Shown in pieces: positions 16,588-24,331 of a DNA stretch of 64,000 nucleotides. The DNA is taken from NCBI GenBank assembly GCA_963695805.1, contig CAVOHV010000002.1, forward strand, positions 375,584-439,583, given 5' to 3'. The notes under the pieces are model-generated. The model saw only the letters and a program-made list of their open reading frames with translations. It searched no databases and was not told the DNA's origin. The position numbers and the translations under genes are program-made. Origin of the DNA: DASUPK01 sp963695805 (GTDB taxonomy: Bacteria > Actinomycetota > Thermoleophilia > Solirubrobacterales > 70-9). The first letter of the stretch is position 1; the number at the start of each line of letters is the position of its first letter.

Positions 16588-17517
16588 GTGATGCGCGAGG
16601 CGGGGGGTCCGGAGGTCCTCGAGCTGCAGGACGTCGAGCGTCCGGAACCGATCCAGACCGAGGTGCTGGTCCGGGTCACCGCCTCGGGAATCAATCCTGT
16701 CGACTGGAAGACCCGCCACTACGGCGGCAACCCGAAGGCAGTGGGCGAGCCGCCTCTGATCCTCGGCTGGGACGTTGCGGGGGTGGTCGAGGAGCCAGGC
16801 GACCGCGAGACCCGCTTCGCCGTCGGCGACCGCGTCTTCGGCATGCCCTGGTTCCCGCGCCTGGCCCGCGCCTACGCCGAGTACGCCACTTCGCCCGCAC
16901 GTCAGCTCGCCCGCACCCCCGACGGGCTCACCGACGAGCAGGCCGCCGGTCTGCCGCTCGCCGGGCTCACCGCCTGGCAGTCGCTGGTTGACCTCGCCGG
17001 AGTGGGCGAGGGTGACAGGGTCCTGATCCACGCGGCCGGCGGCGGCGTCGGCCACCTCGCCGTGCAGATCGCCAAGGCGCGCGGCGCGTATGTGATCGGC
17101 ACCGCCCGCGCCACCAATCACGACTTCCTCCGCGAACTCGGCGTCGACGAGCCGGTCGACTACACGACCACGCCGTGGGAGCAGACCGTCTCCGACGTCG
17201 ACGTGGTCCTCGACCTGATCGGCAGCGAGGACTACGGTCTCCGCTCACTGCAGACGCTGCGCGAGGGCGGGCTCTTGATCGCCGTTCCGGGCGGCGTTCG
17301 TGAGGCGGTGGCCACCGCCGCCGAGGAGCAGTCGAAGCGAACCAGTGGCATCCAGGTGGAGCCGGACTACTGCGCCCTCGAATCCCTCGCCGCGCTCGTC
17401 GACGAGGGAAAACTCACTGTCAAGATCGACGAGACCTTTCCCCTCGCCCAGGCGGCCGAGGCGCATCGGCGCCTCGAGGAGGGCCGGGCGAGGGGCAAGA
17501 TCGTCCTGATTCCCTGA
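16588..17517 (+). CDS. NADPH:quinone oxidoreductase-like MDR protein (zinc-independent)
   Basis: This is a medium-chain dehydrogenase/reductase of about 310 residues, quinone oxidoreductase class. It shows the N-terminal GroES-like part (GGPEVLELQDVERPEP, SGINPVDWKTR), the LGWDVAGVVEEPG region and the nucleotide-binding loop HAAGGGVGHLAVQIAKARGA. The last conserved strand and helix (GRARGKIVLIP) complete it. Catalytic zinc ligands are missing. The first canonical start is GTG 16588, but the family's opening residues (KAIVMREAGG) begin four codons earlier at a CTG (16576) that overlaps the upstream TGA. A CTG start is therefore likely. Confidence 0.88.
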   Translation: MMREAGGPEVLELQDVERPEPIQTEVLVRVTASGINPVDWKTRHYGGNPKAVGEPPLILGWDVAGVVEEPGDRETRFAVGDRVFGMPWFPRLARAYAEYATSPARQLARTPDGLTDEQAAGLPLAGLTAWQSLVDLAGVGEGDRVLIHAAGGGVGHLAVQIAKARGAYVIGTARATNHDFLRELGVDEPVDYTTTPWEQTVSDVDVVLDLIGSEDYGLRSLQTLREGGLLIAVPGGVREAVATAAEEQSKRTSGIQVEPDYCALESLAALVDEGKLTVKIDETFPLAQAAEAHRRLEEGRARGKIVLIP

Positions 17518-17518
17518 C

Positions 17519-18100
17519 TTAGGCGCGCTCGTAGATCTGCACCCGGATGCCGTCGGAACCGACGCCGCGGTCCTCGACCAGCTCCAGCTTGCGGCGCGGG
17601 ACTCCGTCGGCGAACAGCCGCTTGCCGGAGCCGAGGATCGTCGGGAAGACCATCAGGTTCCACTGGTCGACGAGATCGTTCTCGACCAGGGTCTTCACCA
17701 GGGTCGCGCTCCCCGCGACCTGGATGTCGCGGTCGTACTGACCCTTCAGCTTCTCGACCTCCTCGGGGACGTTCCCGGAGATCACGTGCGCGTTTTGCCA
17801 TCCGGGGTCATTGATGGTCGTGGAGACGACGTACTTGGGCATGCTGTTGATCTTCTCGGCGAAGCCGCCCTCGTCCTCATCGCCCGCACGCTCCGGCCAC
17901 GCCGCCGCGAAGCCCTCGTAGGTCACCCGGCCGAACAGCCCTGCGTCGGCGTCGTTCAGCTCGTCCATCTTGAACTGGTCGCCGTCCTCGCCGCGGTCGT
18001 ATTCGAAGCTCCAGCCGCCGTACTCGTAGTCCTCGGAACCGCCCGGATCCTCGATCACGCCGTCGAGCGAGATGAATTCGGTGACGACAATCTTGCCCAT
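17519..18100 (-). CDS. dihydrofolate reductase-like (RibD C-terminal) protein
   Basis: This 193-residue protein begins MGKIVVTEFISLDGVIEDPGG, typical of the RibD_C/DHFR-like family found widely in actinobacteria. Further motifs are DAGLFGRVTYEGFAAAWPER, PKYVVSTTINDPGWQNAHVI, IQVAGSATLVKTLVENDLVD and NLMVFPTILGSGKRLF. It should use NAD(P)H, but the substrate of this non-folate branch is unknown. The ArsR gene (18610), SRPBCC gene (18156) and this gene lie on the same strand in that order. It is therefore probably the last gene of an ArsR-controlled operon. A paralogue lies at 21239. Confidence 0.82.
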   Translation of the reverse strand: MGKIVVTEFISLDGVIEDPGGSEDYEYGGWSFEYDRGEDGDQFKMDELNDADAGLFGRVTYEGFAAAWPERAGDEDEGGFAEKINSMPKYVVSTTINDPGWQNAHVISGNVPEEVEKLKGQYDRDIQVAGSATLVKTLVENDLVDQWNLMVFPTILGSGKRLFADGVPRRKLELVEDRGVGSDGIRVQIYERA

Positions 18101-18155
18101 CTGTTTCCTCCTGTTCGTTCGAAGTCGGTGATAAAGACGACTGAGATCCGCGGGG

Positions 18156-18617
18156 CTAATCGGTTGCCAGGCGCTCGGCGAGGCGCTCGAAGAAGCCCGA
18201 CCAGCCCTCCGCCGCCCGCCGGTAGCCGTCGGGGGACATGTGGCCGCCGCTCTGCTGGAAGAGCATCTCGGTCCGATCCAAGTCGATCTCGGTGAGGACG
18301 ACTGTGCAGGTGTCGTAGATGTGCCCGTCGGGCTGATCGGTCACGGTGAAGACGAGGCGCTCGGGCTCCTCCACCTCGAGGTACTCGCCGTCCCAGTGGA
18401 TCTCGCCGCGCTGGGCGTGCATCACCATGCTCCACCGACCTCCGGGCCGCACATCCATAGACACCGTGTCGAGTGGGACCTTGCCGGTCGGCCCGCCGTA
18501 CCAGTCGGCGAAACGCTCGGGCTCGGTCCACTCGCGCCAGACCTCCAGGCGAGGCGCCTCGAAGGTCCAGGTGAGCTCGATGTCCGGCCCGCCGTTGCCG
18601 CCGGATTCCTCAGTCAC
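18156..18617 (-). CDS. SRPBCC/AHSA1-domain protein
   Basis: This 153-residue protein has the START/AHSA1 pattern: IELTWTFEAPRLEVWREWTE, ERFADWYGGP, SMDVRPGGRWSMVMHAQRGE, YLEVEEPERLVFTVTDQPDG, TVVLTEIDLDRTEMLFQQSG and GYRRAAEGWSGFFERLAERL. Members bind hydrophobic ligands and are very often encoded directly after an ArsR gene, as here, where the start overlaps the ArsR stop by eight bases. It is likely co-translated with the regulator. The ligand is unknown. Confidence 0.85.
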   Translation of the reverse strand: MTEESGGNGGPDIELTWTFEAPRLEVWREWTEPERFADWYGGPTGKVPLDTVSMDVRPGGRWSMVMHAQRGEIHWDGEYLEVEEPERLVFTVTDQPDGHIYDTCTVVLTEIDLDRTEMLFQQSGGHMSPDGYRRAAEGWSGFFERLAERLATD

Positions 18618-18945
18618 GGGACGCCTTCCGCCCGGAGCGCAGCCGCTCGTCCATCCGCCCGAAGCCGCTCTCCCAGAACCCTCGGTAGCCCTCGACCCAG
18701 TCGGCGACCTGCTTCAGGGGCGTTCCCTCGAGGTGGGAGGGACGAAGCTGCGCCGTCCGCCCGCGCGTGATCAGGCCGGCGCCCTCCAGCACCTTGAGGT
18801 GTTTGGAGACAGCCTGGATGCTGATCGGCAGTGGCTCGGCAAGCTCGCTCACGGTCGCGTCGCCCGAGGCTAACCGCCCGAGGATCGCCCTGCGGGTCGG
18901 GTCGGCGAGGGCGGCGAAGGTGCGGTCGAGCTGAACCGTCGTCAT
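18610..18945 (-). CDS. ArsR-family winged-helix repressor
   Basis: This 111-residue protein is read from the ATG at 18945 (MTTVQLDRTFAALADPTRRA). An ATG 15 codons further upstream would place the N-terminus across the operator and is less likely. It shows a winged helix (TVSELAEPLPISIQAVSKHL, then KVLEGAGLITRGRTAQLRPS) with no metal-binding cysteine pair, so it belongs to the non-metal SRPBCC-associated ArsR group. It heads an operon with an SRPBCC gene and a DHFR-like gene. An inverted repeat sits 11 bases upstream of its start and could mediate autorepression. Confidence 0.88.
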   Translation of the reverse strand: MTTVQLDRTFAALADPTRRAILGRLASGDATVSELAEPLPISIQAVSKHLKVLEGAGLITRGRTAQLRPSHLEGTPLKQVADWVEGYRGFWESGFGRMDERLRSGRKASRD

Positions 18946-18955
18946 CGGCGTCGAA

Positions 18956-18973
18956 TTAAACCACATGGTTGAA
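18956..18973. promoter_or_regulatory. probable ArsR operator
   Basis: TTAAACCA and TGGTTGAA form inverted arms (seven of eight pairs match) around a CA spacer, directly upstream of the ArsR start. A second, looser pair of arms (GTTGAAT and AATCAAC) overlaps it at about 18968-18991. Both are AT-rich compared with the surroundings, as expected of a promoter/operator region between the ArsR operon and the divergent FAD oxidase gene. Confidence 0.5.
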
Positions 18974-19112
18974 TACACGGGCTTAATCAACTCCGAGCGA
19001 TGAGTATTTGGGCCGCGGATCGTCTTTTCCTAGAGCGCGACCAACCCGGGAGCGAGCTAACTGTCACCTTCCGGCGCCCCCATTCGTCGTACCGGTAAAG
19101 AAAGGAGTCGTC

Positions 19113-20498
19113 ATGCCATCAACCTCCGAACAAGCACAGGACATTCCCACCGACAAACTTCGCTCTCAGCTCGACGGCGAGCTCGTCACGCCCGAGGATT
19201 CCTCCTACGACAAGGCGCGCCACGTCTTCTTCAAGGGGATCGACCGGCGGCCGCTCGCGGTGGCGCGGGTAGCCGATGCCGACGACGTCGTGCGCGTCGT
19301 GACCGCCGCGCGGGAGACCGGCCTGGAGCTCGCGGTTCGCAGCGGTGGCCACAGCCGCGCCGGCTACGGGACCTCCGACGGCGGGCTCGTCATCGACCTC
19401 TCAGGCATGAACTCGATCGAGATCGATGAGGAGGAACGCTCCGCCTGGGTCGGAACCGGGGCAACGGCCGCGCAGTACACGGTCGCCACCGGCGAGCACG
19501 GGCGCGTCACCGGCCTTGGCGACGCAGGTTCGGTCGGGATCGGTGGCATCACCCTCGCCGGTGGCATCGGATTCCTGGCCCGCAGGAACGGATTGACCAT
19601 CGACGATCTGCTGGCGGCCGAGGTGGTCACCGCCGACGGTGAGGTGGTTCAGGCGAGCGAGAAGTCCGAGCCCGAGCTGTTCTGGGCGATCCGCGGGGGC
19701 GAGTCGAACTTCGGCGTCGCAACTCGGCTCCAGCTGCGACTGCACGAGATCTCGGAGATCGTCGGCGGGATGCTGATCCTCCCGGCCACCCCGGAGACGA
19801 TCACCGGCTTTCTCGAGGCGGCTGATGCGGCCCCCGAGGAGCTCTCGACCATCGCGAACATCATGATCGCGCCGCCGATGCCGTTCCTTCCGGAGGCGGC
19901 GCACGGCAAGCCGGTCGTCATGGCTCTGATGGCCTACGTCGGCCCACCCGATCAGGCCGAGGGCGTGATCGCTCCCTTCCGCGCCCTCGCTGAGCCGCTC
20001 GCCGACATGCTGCGGCCGATGCGCTACCCAGAGCTCTACGAGGGCCCGGAACAGGAGCCTCAGTTCGGGGCCGGCACGAATTTCTTCGCCGACTCGCTCG
20101 ATGCGGAAGCCGCGGAGGGGATCCTCGAGTGGCTGCCCAAGTCGACAGCGCCGATGAGGGCCGTCCAGATCCGGGTCCTCGGAGGAGCGATGGCCCGGAC
20201 GCCGAACGATGCAACGGCTTTCGCCCACCGCGATGGAGGCATGCTCGTGAACGTCGCGGCGATGTATATGGACCCTGCCGAGAAGGAGACCCACGACGGC
20301 TGGGTCGAGGGTATTGCCCGCGCCCTGGGCAAGAACGGCGCGGGCGGGTACGTCGGCTTCCTCGGCGACGACGACGAGGAGACCATCCGCGCGGCCTATC
20401 CGGGCGGAAACTGGGAGCGGCTCCGCGGCCTGAAGCGCCGCTACGACCCGGACAACCTCTTCCGCCTAAACCACAACATCCCGCCGGCTGACGGGTGA
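19113..20498 (+). CDS. FAD-binding oxidoreductase, BBE-like (berberine bridge enzyme family)
   Basis: This protein of about 461 residues starts at ATG 19113 behind AAAGGAG. It contains an FAD_binding_4 domain: VARVADADDVVRVVTAARET, then GLELAVRSGGHSRAGYGTSD (the histidine of SGGHS is the usual covalent flavin site), GGLVIDLSGMNSIEID and LAGGIGFLARRNGLTIDDLL. It ends with a BBE domain (YDPDNLFRLNHNI). There is no obvious signal peptide. Members oxidise sugars, alkaloids or polyketides with oxygen. It is divergent from the ArsR operon and paralogous to the gene at 21765; the substrate is unknown. Confidence 0.88.
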   Translation: MPSTSEQAQDIPTDKLRSQLDGELVTPEDSSYDKARHVFFKGIDRRPLAVARVADADDVVRVVTAARETGLELAVRSGGHSRAGYGTSDGGLVIDLSGMNSIEIDEEERSAWVGTGATAAQYTVATGEHGRVTGLGDAGSVGIGGITLAGGIGFLARRNGLTIDDLLAAEVVTADGEVVQASEKSEPELFWAIRGGESNFGVATRLQLRLHEISEIVGGMLILPATPETITGFLEAADAAPEELSTIANIMIAPPMPFLPEAAHGKPVVMALMAYVGPPDQAEGVIAPFRALAEPLADMLRPMRYPELYEGPEQEPQFGAGTNFFADSLDAEAAEGILEWLPKSTAPMRAVQIRVLGGAMARTPNDATAFAHRDGGMLVNVAAMYMDPAEKETHDGWVEGIARALGKNGAGGYVGFLGDDDEETIRAAYPGGNWERLRGLKRRYDPDNLFRLNHNIPPADG

Positions 20499-20514
20499 GC
20501 CCGCTTTCGTGGTC

Positions 20515-20949
20515 TCAGAGCCAGCTGATCCCGGCACGCTCGGACACGTCCGCGTAGGCGTCCGGTCCGAGGGTGCCGTTCCGCTCGGCTTCGGCGAGGT
20601 CGCGGAAGAACTGCTCGAAGCCGCCCGGGGTGAGCACGACCAGCTCGCGGCCGACTCCCGGTTCGACCCGGCGCTGGGCGTGGGGGACGCCCCGCGGGGC
20701 GAAGATCGCCTCGCCCGGCCCGAGCGTGAACTCCCGCCCGCCGAGCGTGATGATGTGCTCGCCCTCGACGATGTAGAAGAGCTCGTCCTCGCGGCTGTGG
20801 ACGTGCAACGGGGTGTCGACCATGGGCGGGACCTCCTCGAGGACCGTCATCGCTCCGCCGGAGTCCTCGGCGCTCACCCGGATCACGACGGTCACGTCGC
20901 CGAAGACGAGCTTCTCTTCGCGCGGATGCTCGCTCGTTCCCTCTCCCAC
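20515..20949 (-). CDS. cupin-domain protein
   Basis: This 144-residue single-domain cupin has both metal-binding motifs. Motif 1 is DTPLHVHSREDELFYIVEGE, with the two histidines and the glutamate; motif 2 is GPGEAIFAPRGVPHAQRRVE, with the last histidine. The fold fits small dioxygenases, isomerases or ligand sensors of the quercetinase-like group. It is convergent with the FAD oxidase and divergent from the short VOC gene at 20982. The exact reaction cannot be deduced. Confidence 0.8.
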   Translation of the reverse strand: MGEGTSEHPREEKLVFGDVTVVIRVSAEDSGGAMTVLEEVPPMVDTPLHVHSREDELFYIVEGEHIITLGGREFTLGPGEAIFAPRGVPHAQRRVEPGVGRELVVLTPGGFEQFFRDLAEAERNGTLGPDAYADVSERAGISWL

Positions 20950-20981
20950 GAGGGGGACGATAAAGACGTAGGGTGCGCCCC

Positions 20982-21158
20982 ATGCTCGACCACGTCGGGA
21001 TCAACGTCTCCGAGTACGAGCGCAGCCGCGACTTCTACTCCAGGGCGCTCGAGCCCCTCGGCTACTCGCTGCTGATGGAGCCGGCGGAGCGGCACGGGGC
21101 TTTCGTGCGCGATCCGGACGGCAACAACATCGAGGTCGTCTACCACAAGCCCGAGTAG
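20982..21158 (+). pseudogene. VOC/glyoxalase-family protein with central deletion
   Basis: This 58-residue frame has both ends of a VOC (glyoxalase/bleomycin resistance) protein but no middle. The N-terminal part (MLDHVGINVSEYERSRDFYS, then PLGYSLLMEP) is joined after about 35 residues to the C-terminal strand (HGAFVRDPDGNNIEVVYHKP). Family members of this type are usually about 120-130 residues, so about 60 residues are missing, in frame. The half-module could not form the normal paired beta-alpha-beta-beta-beta fold. It may be a decayed gene or, less likely, a functional mini-protein. Confidence 0.6.
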
Positions 21159-21238
21159 CGGGCGCGAGGGCTCGCTGAGGGCGCGATGAGTTTGCGGGCT
21201 TCGGGACGTCTGTAGGTCGAGTCGCTGAAAGGAGCCGG

Positions 21239-21763
21239 ATGCAGGTCCGAACGCGCATGTGCACCAGCCTCGACGGCTACATCTCCAACGCCGACGGTCT
21301 GCCGGTGCAGCTCTCCGATCCTGAATTCGATCCCGAGGCCTACGGATTCGTCGAGCTCCAGGCGAACAGCGACGCGGTGCTGATGGGACACACGACGCTA
21401 ATGCCGGCCCTCGAGGTCGCCGACCAATGGCCGTGGTCGGACGTCGACGTGTTCGTGCTCGCGTCGGAGCGCCCAGCCGGGACTCCCGATGACGTCTTGA
21501 TCGAGAGCGATCCCGAGCGGCTGCTGGAGCGCGTCCGCGAGGCCAATCGCGGCGGCGACGTTCATTTGATCGGCGGCCCCACCACGATCGAGACCTACCG
21601 GCAGCGCGGGGCGATCGATGAGTTCGGATTGGTCGTCCTCCCGATCTTGGCCGGTGAGGGGATGCAGCTCACTCCCTCCCTCCGGACCGACGAGAGGCTG
21701 ACGCTGAAGAGCGAGCGGGTTCTCCCGCACGGCGCCGTCGAGCTCCTCTACGAGAGCCCCTGA
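21239..21763 (+). CDS. dihydrofolate reductase-like (RibD C-terminal) protein
   Basis: This 174-residue protein starts at ATG 21239 (MQVRTRMCTSLDGYISNADG), after GAAAGGAG. The family pattern continues with SDAVLMGHTTLMPALEVADQ, WPWSDVDVFVLASERPAGTP, VHLIGGPTTIETYRQRGAID and FGLVVLPILAGEGMQLTPSL. It is an NAD(P)H-dependent reductase fold of unknown substrate, related to the protein at 17519. The stop codon is one base before the start of the FAD oxidase gene at 21765, so the two are probably translated together. This mirrors the DHFR-like/FAD oxidase neighbourhood just upstream. Confidence 0.82.
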   Translation: MQVRTRMCTSLDGYISNADGLPVQLSDPEFDPEAYGFVELQANSDAVLMGHTTLMPALEVADQWPWSDVDVFVLASERPAGTPDDVLIESDPERLLERVREANRGGDVHLIGGPTTIETYRQRGAIDEFGLVVLPILAGEGMQLTPSLRTDERLTLKSERVLPHGAVELLYESP

Positions 21764-21764
21764 G

Positions 21765-23111
21765 ATGGCCGAGCTGATCGAGGAATTGCGCGGAGCGCTG
21801 ACGGGCGACGTCCTCGAGCCGTCCGACCGCGAATACGAGCGGGCCCGCCTCAGTTTCAACCTGCTGATCGACCGGCGACCCGCGGCGATCGCGCGGTGCG
21901 TCGACGCCGACGACGTGGCTGTCGCACTCGCCTTTGCGCAGTCGAATGACCTCGAGATCGCCGTGCGAGGCGGCGGCCACAACCCGGCCGGGCACTGCGC
22001 GGTGGACGACGGGCTGGTGATCGACCTCTCGCGGATGCGGGAGATCGAGGTCGATCCCGAGGCGGGCATCGCCCGCTCTGGCGGAGGCGCCACCTGGCTC
22101 GACTTCGACGCGGCCACCCAGCAGCACGGTCTCGTCACGCCCGGCGGCGTGGTCGGATCGACCGGCGTCACCGGACTCACCCTCGGCGGCGGCATCGGCC
22201 ACCTCACCGCCCAGCACGGTCTCACCTGCGACAACCTGATCGGCGCGGAGGTCGTCACTCCGGCCGGCGAGGTCGTCCGTGCGGGCACGGAGGGAGATCC
22301 GGAGCTGCTCTGGGGGCTGCGTGGGGGAGGGGGCAACTTCGGCGTAGTGACCCGGGCCGAGTTCCGGCTCCACCCGCTGGAGCGCGTCGTCGGCGGCCGC
22401 CTTCGCTACGAGGGCGAGTCGGTGCGCGACGCCCTCCGCGCTTTCCGGGACATCGACGGCTGGGCCGGCAATGACTTCGCCTGCCAGTCGCAGCTCGTCA
22501 TCGGCGAGTCAATGGAGGCCGCGCTCGTGGTGCTCCCCTGCTGGACGGGCGAGGGGAGCGAGCCCAAGGAGCTCGAGGCTCTGCGTTCGGCGCCAGGGCT
22601 CGTCGACGACACGGTCCATCCGCGGAGCTTCCTCGAGCAGCAGAAGGAGTTCGACCCGGCCTACGGCGTCGACCGGAACTACTGGAAGGGCCACTTCGTC
22701 CACGAGTTCCCGGATGAGCTGATCGATGCTCTTGTCGAGAGCCTGACCGCTCTCGGCCGCCCTCCCGGCGAGATCCTGTTCGAGTCGCTTCGCGGCGCCC
22801 CCAAGGACGTCGATCCCGACAGCGCCGCCCTCGGCTATCGAGACGCCGCCTTCAATATCAGCGTGATGGCGAACTGGACCGATCCCACCCAAGACGAAGA
22901 GGGCATCGCCTGGGCCCGCGAGACCGCCGCCGCGATCGAGCCCTGGTCAGTGAGCGGCGGCTACGCGAACTACATGCAGGCCGACGAGCCCCTCGACCGC
23001 GTGCGCGCCGCCTTCGGGCCCAAGAACTTCGAGCGCCTCCGGGCGCTGAAGTCCCGCTACGACGCAGACAACGTCCTGCGCAGGAACCAAAACATCCCGC
23101 CCTTGCCCTGA
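21765..23111 (+). CDS. FAD-binding oxidoreductase, BBE-like
   Basis: This 448-residue protein has the FAD_binding_4 pattern: ARCVDADDVAVALAFAQSND, LEIAVRGGGHNPAGHCAVDD (probable histidyl-FAD site GGGH), GLVIDLSRMREIEVDPEAGI and LGGGIGHLTAQHGLTCDNLI. The BBE end is SRYDADNVLRRNQNIPP. It closely resembles the gene at 19113 in length and domain order. It directly follows a DHFR-like reductase gene with almost no gap. Oxidation of a sugar or secondary metabolite by oxygen is likely; the substrate is unknown. Confidence 0.88.
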   Translation: MAELIEELRGALTGDVLEPSDREYERARLSFNLLIDRRPAAIARCVDADDVAVALAFAQSNDLEIAVRGGGHNPAGHCAVDDGLVIDLSRMREIEVDPEAGIARSGGGATWLDFDAATQQHGLVTPGGVVGSTGVTGLTLGGGIGHLTAQHGLTCDNLIGAEVVTPAGEVVRAGTEGDPELLWGLRGGGGNFGVVTRAEFRLHPLERVVGGRLRYEGESVRDALRAFRDIDGWAGNDFACQSQLVIGESMEAALVVLPCWTGEGSEPKELEALRSAPGLVDDTVHPRSFLEQQKEFDPAYGVDRNYWKGHFVHEFPDELIDALVESLTALGRPPGEILFESLRGAPKDVDPDSAALGYRDAAFNISVMANWTDPTQDEEGIAWARETAAAIEPWSVSGGYANYMQADEPLDRVRAAFGPKNFERLRALKSRYDADNVLRRNQNIPPLP

Positions 23112-23176
23112 ACAGGGTACGGTGGTCCGAGAGCTGGATCTTCCCGATCCGCCTCGACTCCTAGGGAAGGAACCCG

Positions 23177-23707
23177 ATGCGAACTGCTCGCGTAGTGGGG
23201 CTGGCGACGATGACCTGCGCCGCCCTCGCTCTCCTTGCCGGCTCGACCTCGGCCAAGGACCCGAAGTGGGTCGGTCCGGTCAACCAGCCGCCGGGGGGTG
23301 GGACATTCGGACAGGCCACCATCGAGCTCAAGGTCCATTTCGGGCGCAAGACGCACGGCAGCAAGAAGTTCGTGCCGAAGTCGCTCATGGCGAAGTTGAC
23401 CAACGTCTACTACACGTGTGCCGACGGCCAGATCTACTACCCGTCCGTGGGTGGCGGAGATGCATCGACGAGCACGCACATCTCTTTCGAGGAGACGATC
23501 TTCGTCAAGAAAAACAAGAAGTTCGGGGTGACTGACAGCAGCAGCGGCGACACCGACAGCGGCAGCCTGAGCATCACGGGCAAGTTCCACGGCCGCACCG
23601 CAAGCGGCACGATCCACATGGAGAACCACCGCAACGACGGATCCAACCACGGTGACTACCTCACCTGCGACAGCGGCGTCTTGAGCTGGACGGCGTCGGC
23701 GCCTTAG
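23177..23707 (+). CDS. secreted protein of unknown function
   Basis: This 176-residue protein starts at ATG 23177 after AGGGAAGGA. It has a clear signal peptide (about residues 1-26: RTARVVGLATMTCAALALLA, GSTSA cleavage region). The mature part carries two cysteines near YYTCADGQIYYPSVG and YLTCDSGVLSWTA that could form a disulfide. Strand-like repeats around a Lys-rich loop (FVKKNKKFGV) and a Ser/Gly/Asp-rich loop suggest a small beta-sandwich. I do not recognise a family. It stands alone, convergent with the metalloprotease gene at 23719. Confidence 0.6.
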   Translation: MRTARVVGLATMTCAALALLAGSTSAKDPKWVGPVNQPPGGGTFGQATIELKVHFGRKTHGSKKFVPKSLMAKLTNVYYTCADGQIYYPSVGGGDASTSTHISFEETIFVKKNKKFGVTDSSSGDTDSGSLSITGKFHGRTASGTIHMENHRNDGSNHGDYLTCDSGVLSWTASAP

Positions 23708-23718
23708 CCCAGCTGGGA

Positions 23719-24291
23719 TCAGAGCCCGAGCCCGCGCACGCCGGACTCGCCCCAGCCAAGGTGGTGCGCGAGCTCATGCTTCACCACCCGCTCGACCTGC
23801 GCCCGAAGCAGGTCCGGGTCGTGCCCGAAGTCGCGCTCCAGGGTGTCCTGGTAGATCACGATGCGGTCGGGATAGATGTCGCGCGCGACGGTGCCGCCCA
23901 TGTACATCCCATAGGCGCGGTGCTCATGCCCGAGGTTCGAGATCACCACCGGCGTGTCCTCCAGCAGCGCCTGGAAATCCGGCGGGAGATCGTCGATCGC
24001 CTCGATCACCAGCAGATCGAACTCGCTCGGCGGATAGTCGGGAGCCGGCATGGCGGCGAGCGCCTCACTCCTGTCGACGAGCTTCCGGAACTCGGGCTCG
24101 GGCATCTCCCTGCCGATTGCCATTGTCGTCGCCCACGCAGTGATCAGCACGATCGCGACCGCCCCGACCACGATCGTCATCAGCCCGCCGAGGTGGGCGA
24201 ATGACGGCGGGTTGAAGAACATGAGGAGGCACCCGGCGATGAAGGCGGCGAAGGCCGTGGCCCGCAGCGGAGGAACGAGGATCTCCCTCAT
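23719..24291 (-). CDS. membrane-anchored zincin-like metallopeptidase
   Basis: This 190-residue protein has two N-terminal membrane helices (about residues 8-28 and 34-60). They are followed by a domain of the zincin_1 (metallopeptidase family, MMP-like) type: FDLLVIEAIDDLPPDFQALL, DTPVVISNLGHEH, IYPDRIVIYQDTLERDFG. The zinc motif is in VVKHELAHHLGWGESGVRGL (HExxH). Soluble members of this family are about 115-130 residues, so the membrane anchor is an extra. The active site should be on one membrane face; its topology and substrate are unknown. Confidence 0.82.
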   Translation of the reverse strand: MREILVPPLRATAFAAFIAGCLLMFFNPPSFAHLGGLMTIVVGAVAIVLITAWATTMAIGREMPEPEFRKLVDRSEALAAMPAPDYPPSEFDLLVIEAIDDLPPDFQALLEDTPVVISNLGHEHRAYGMYMGGTVARDIYPDRIVIYQDTLERDFGHDPDLLRAQVERVVKHELAHHLGWGESGVRGLGL

Positions 24292-24331
24292 GCACTGAGG
24301 TTAGGGAGTGCCCCCGGGGGGCCTAGCTTTT

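Noticed and set aside
20973..20981. GTG at 20973 as the start of the short VOC frame
   Set aside because: The ATG at 20982 matches the usual family opening (MLDHVGINV); the three extra residues have no family support.
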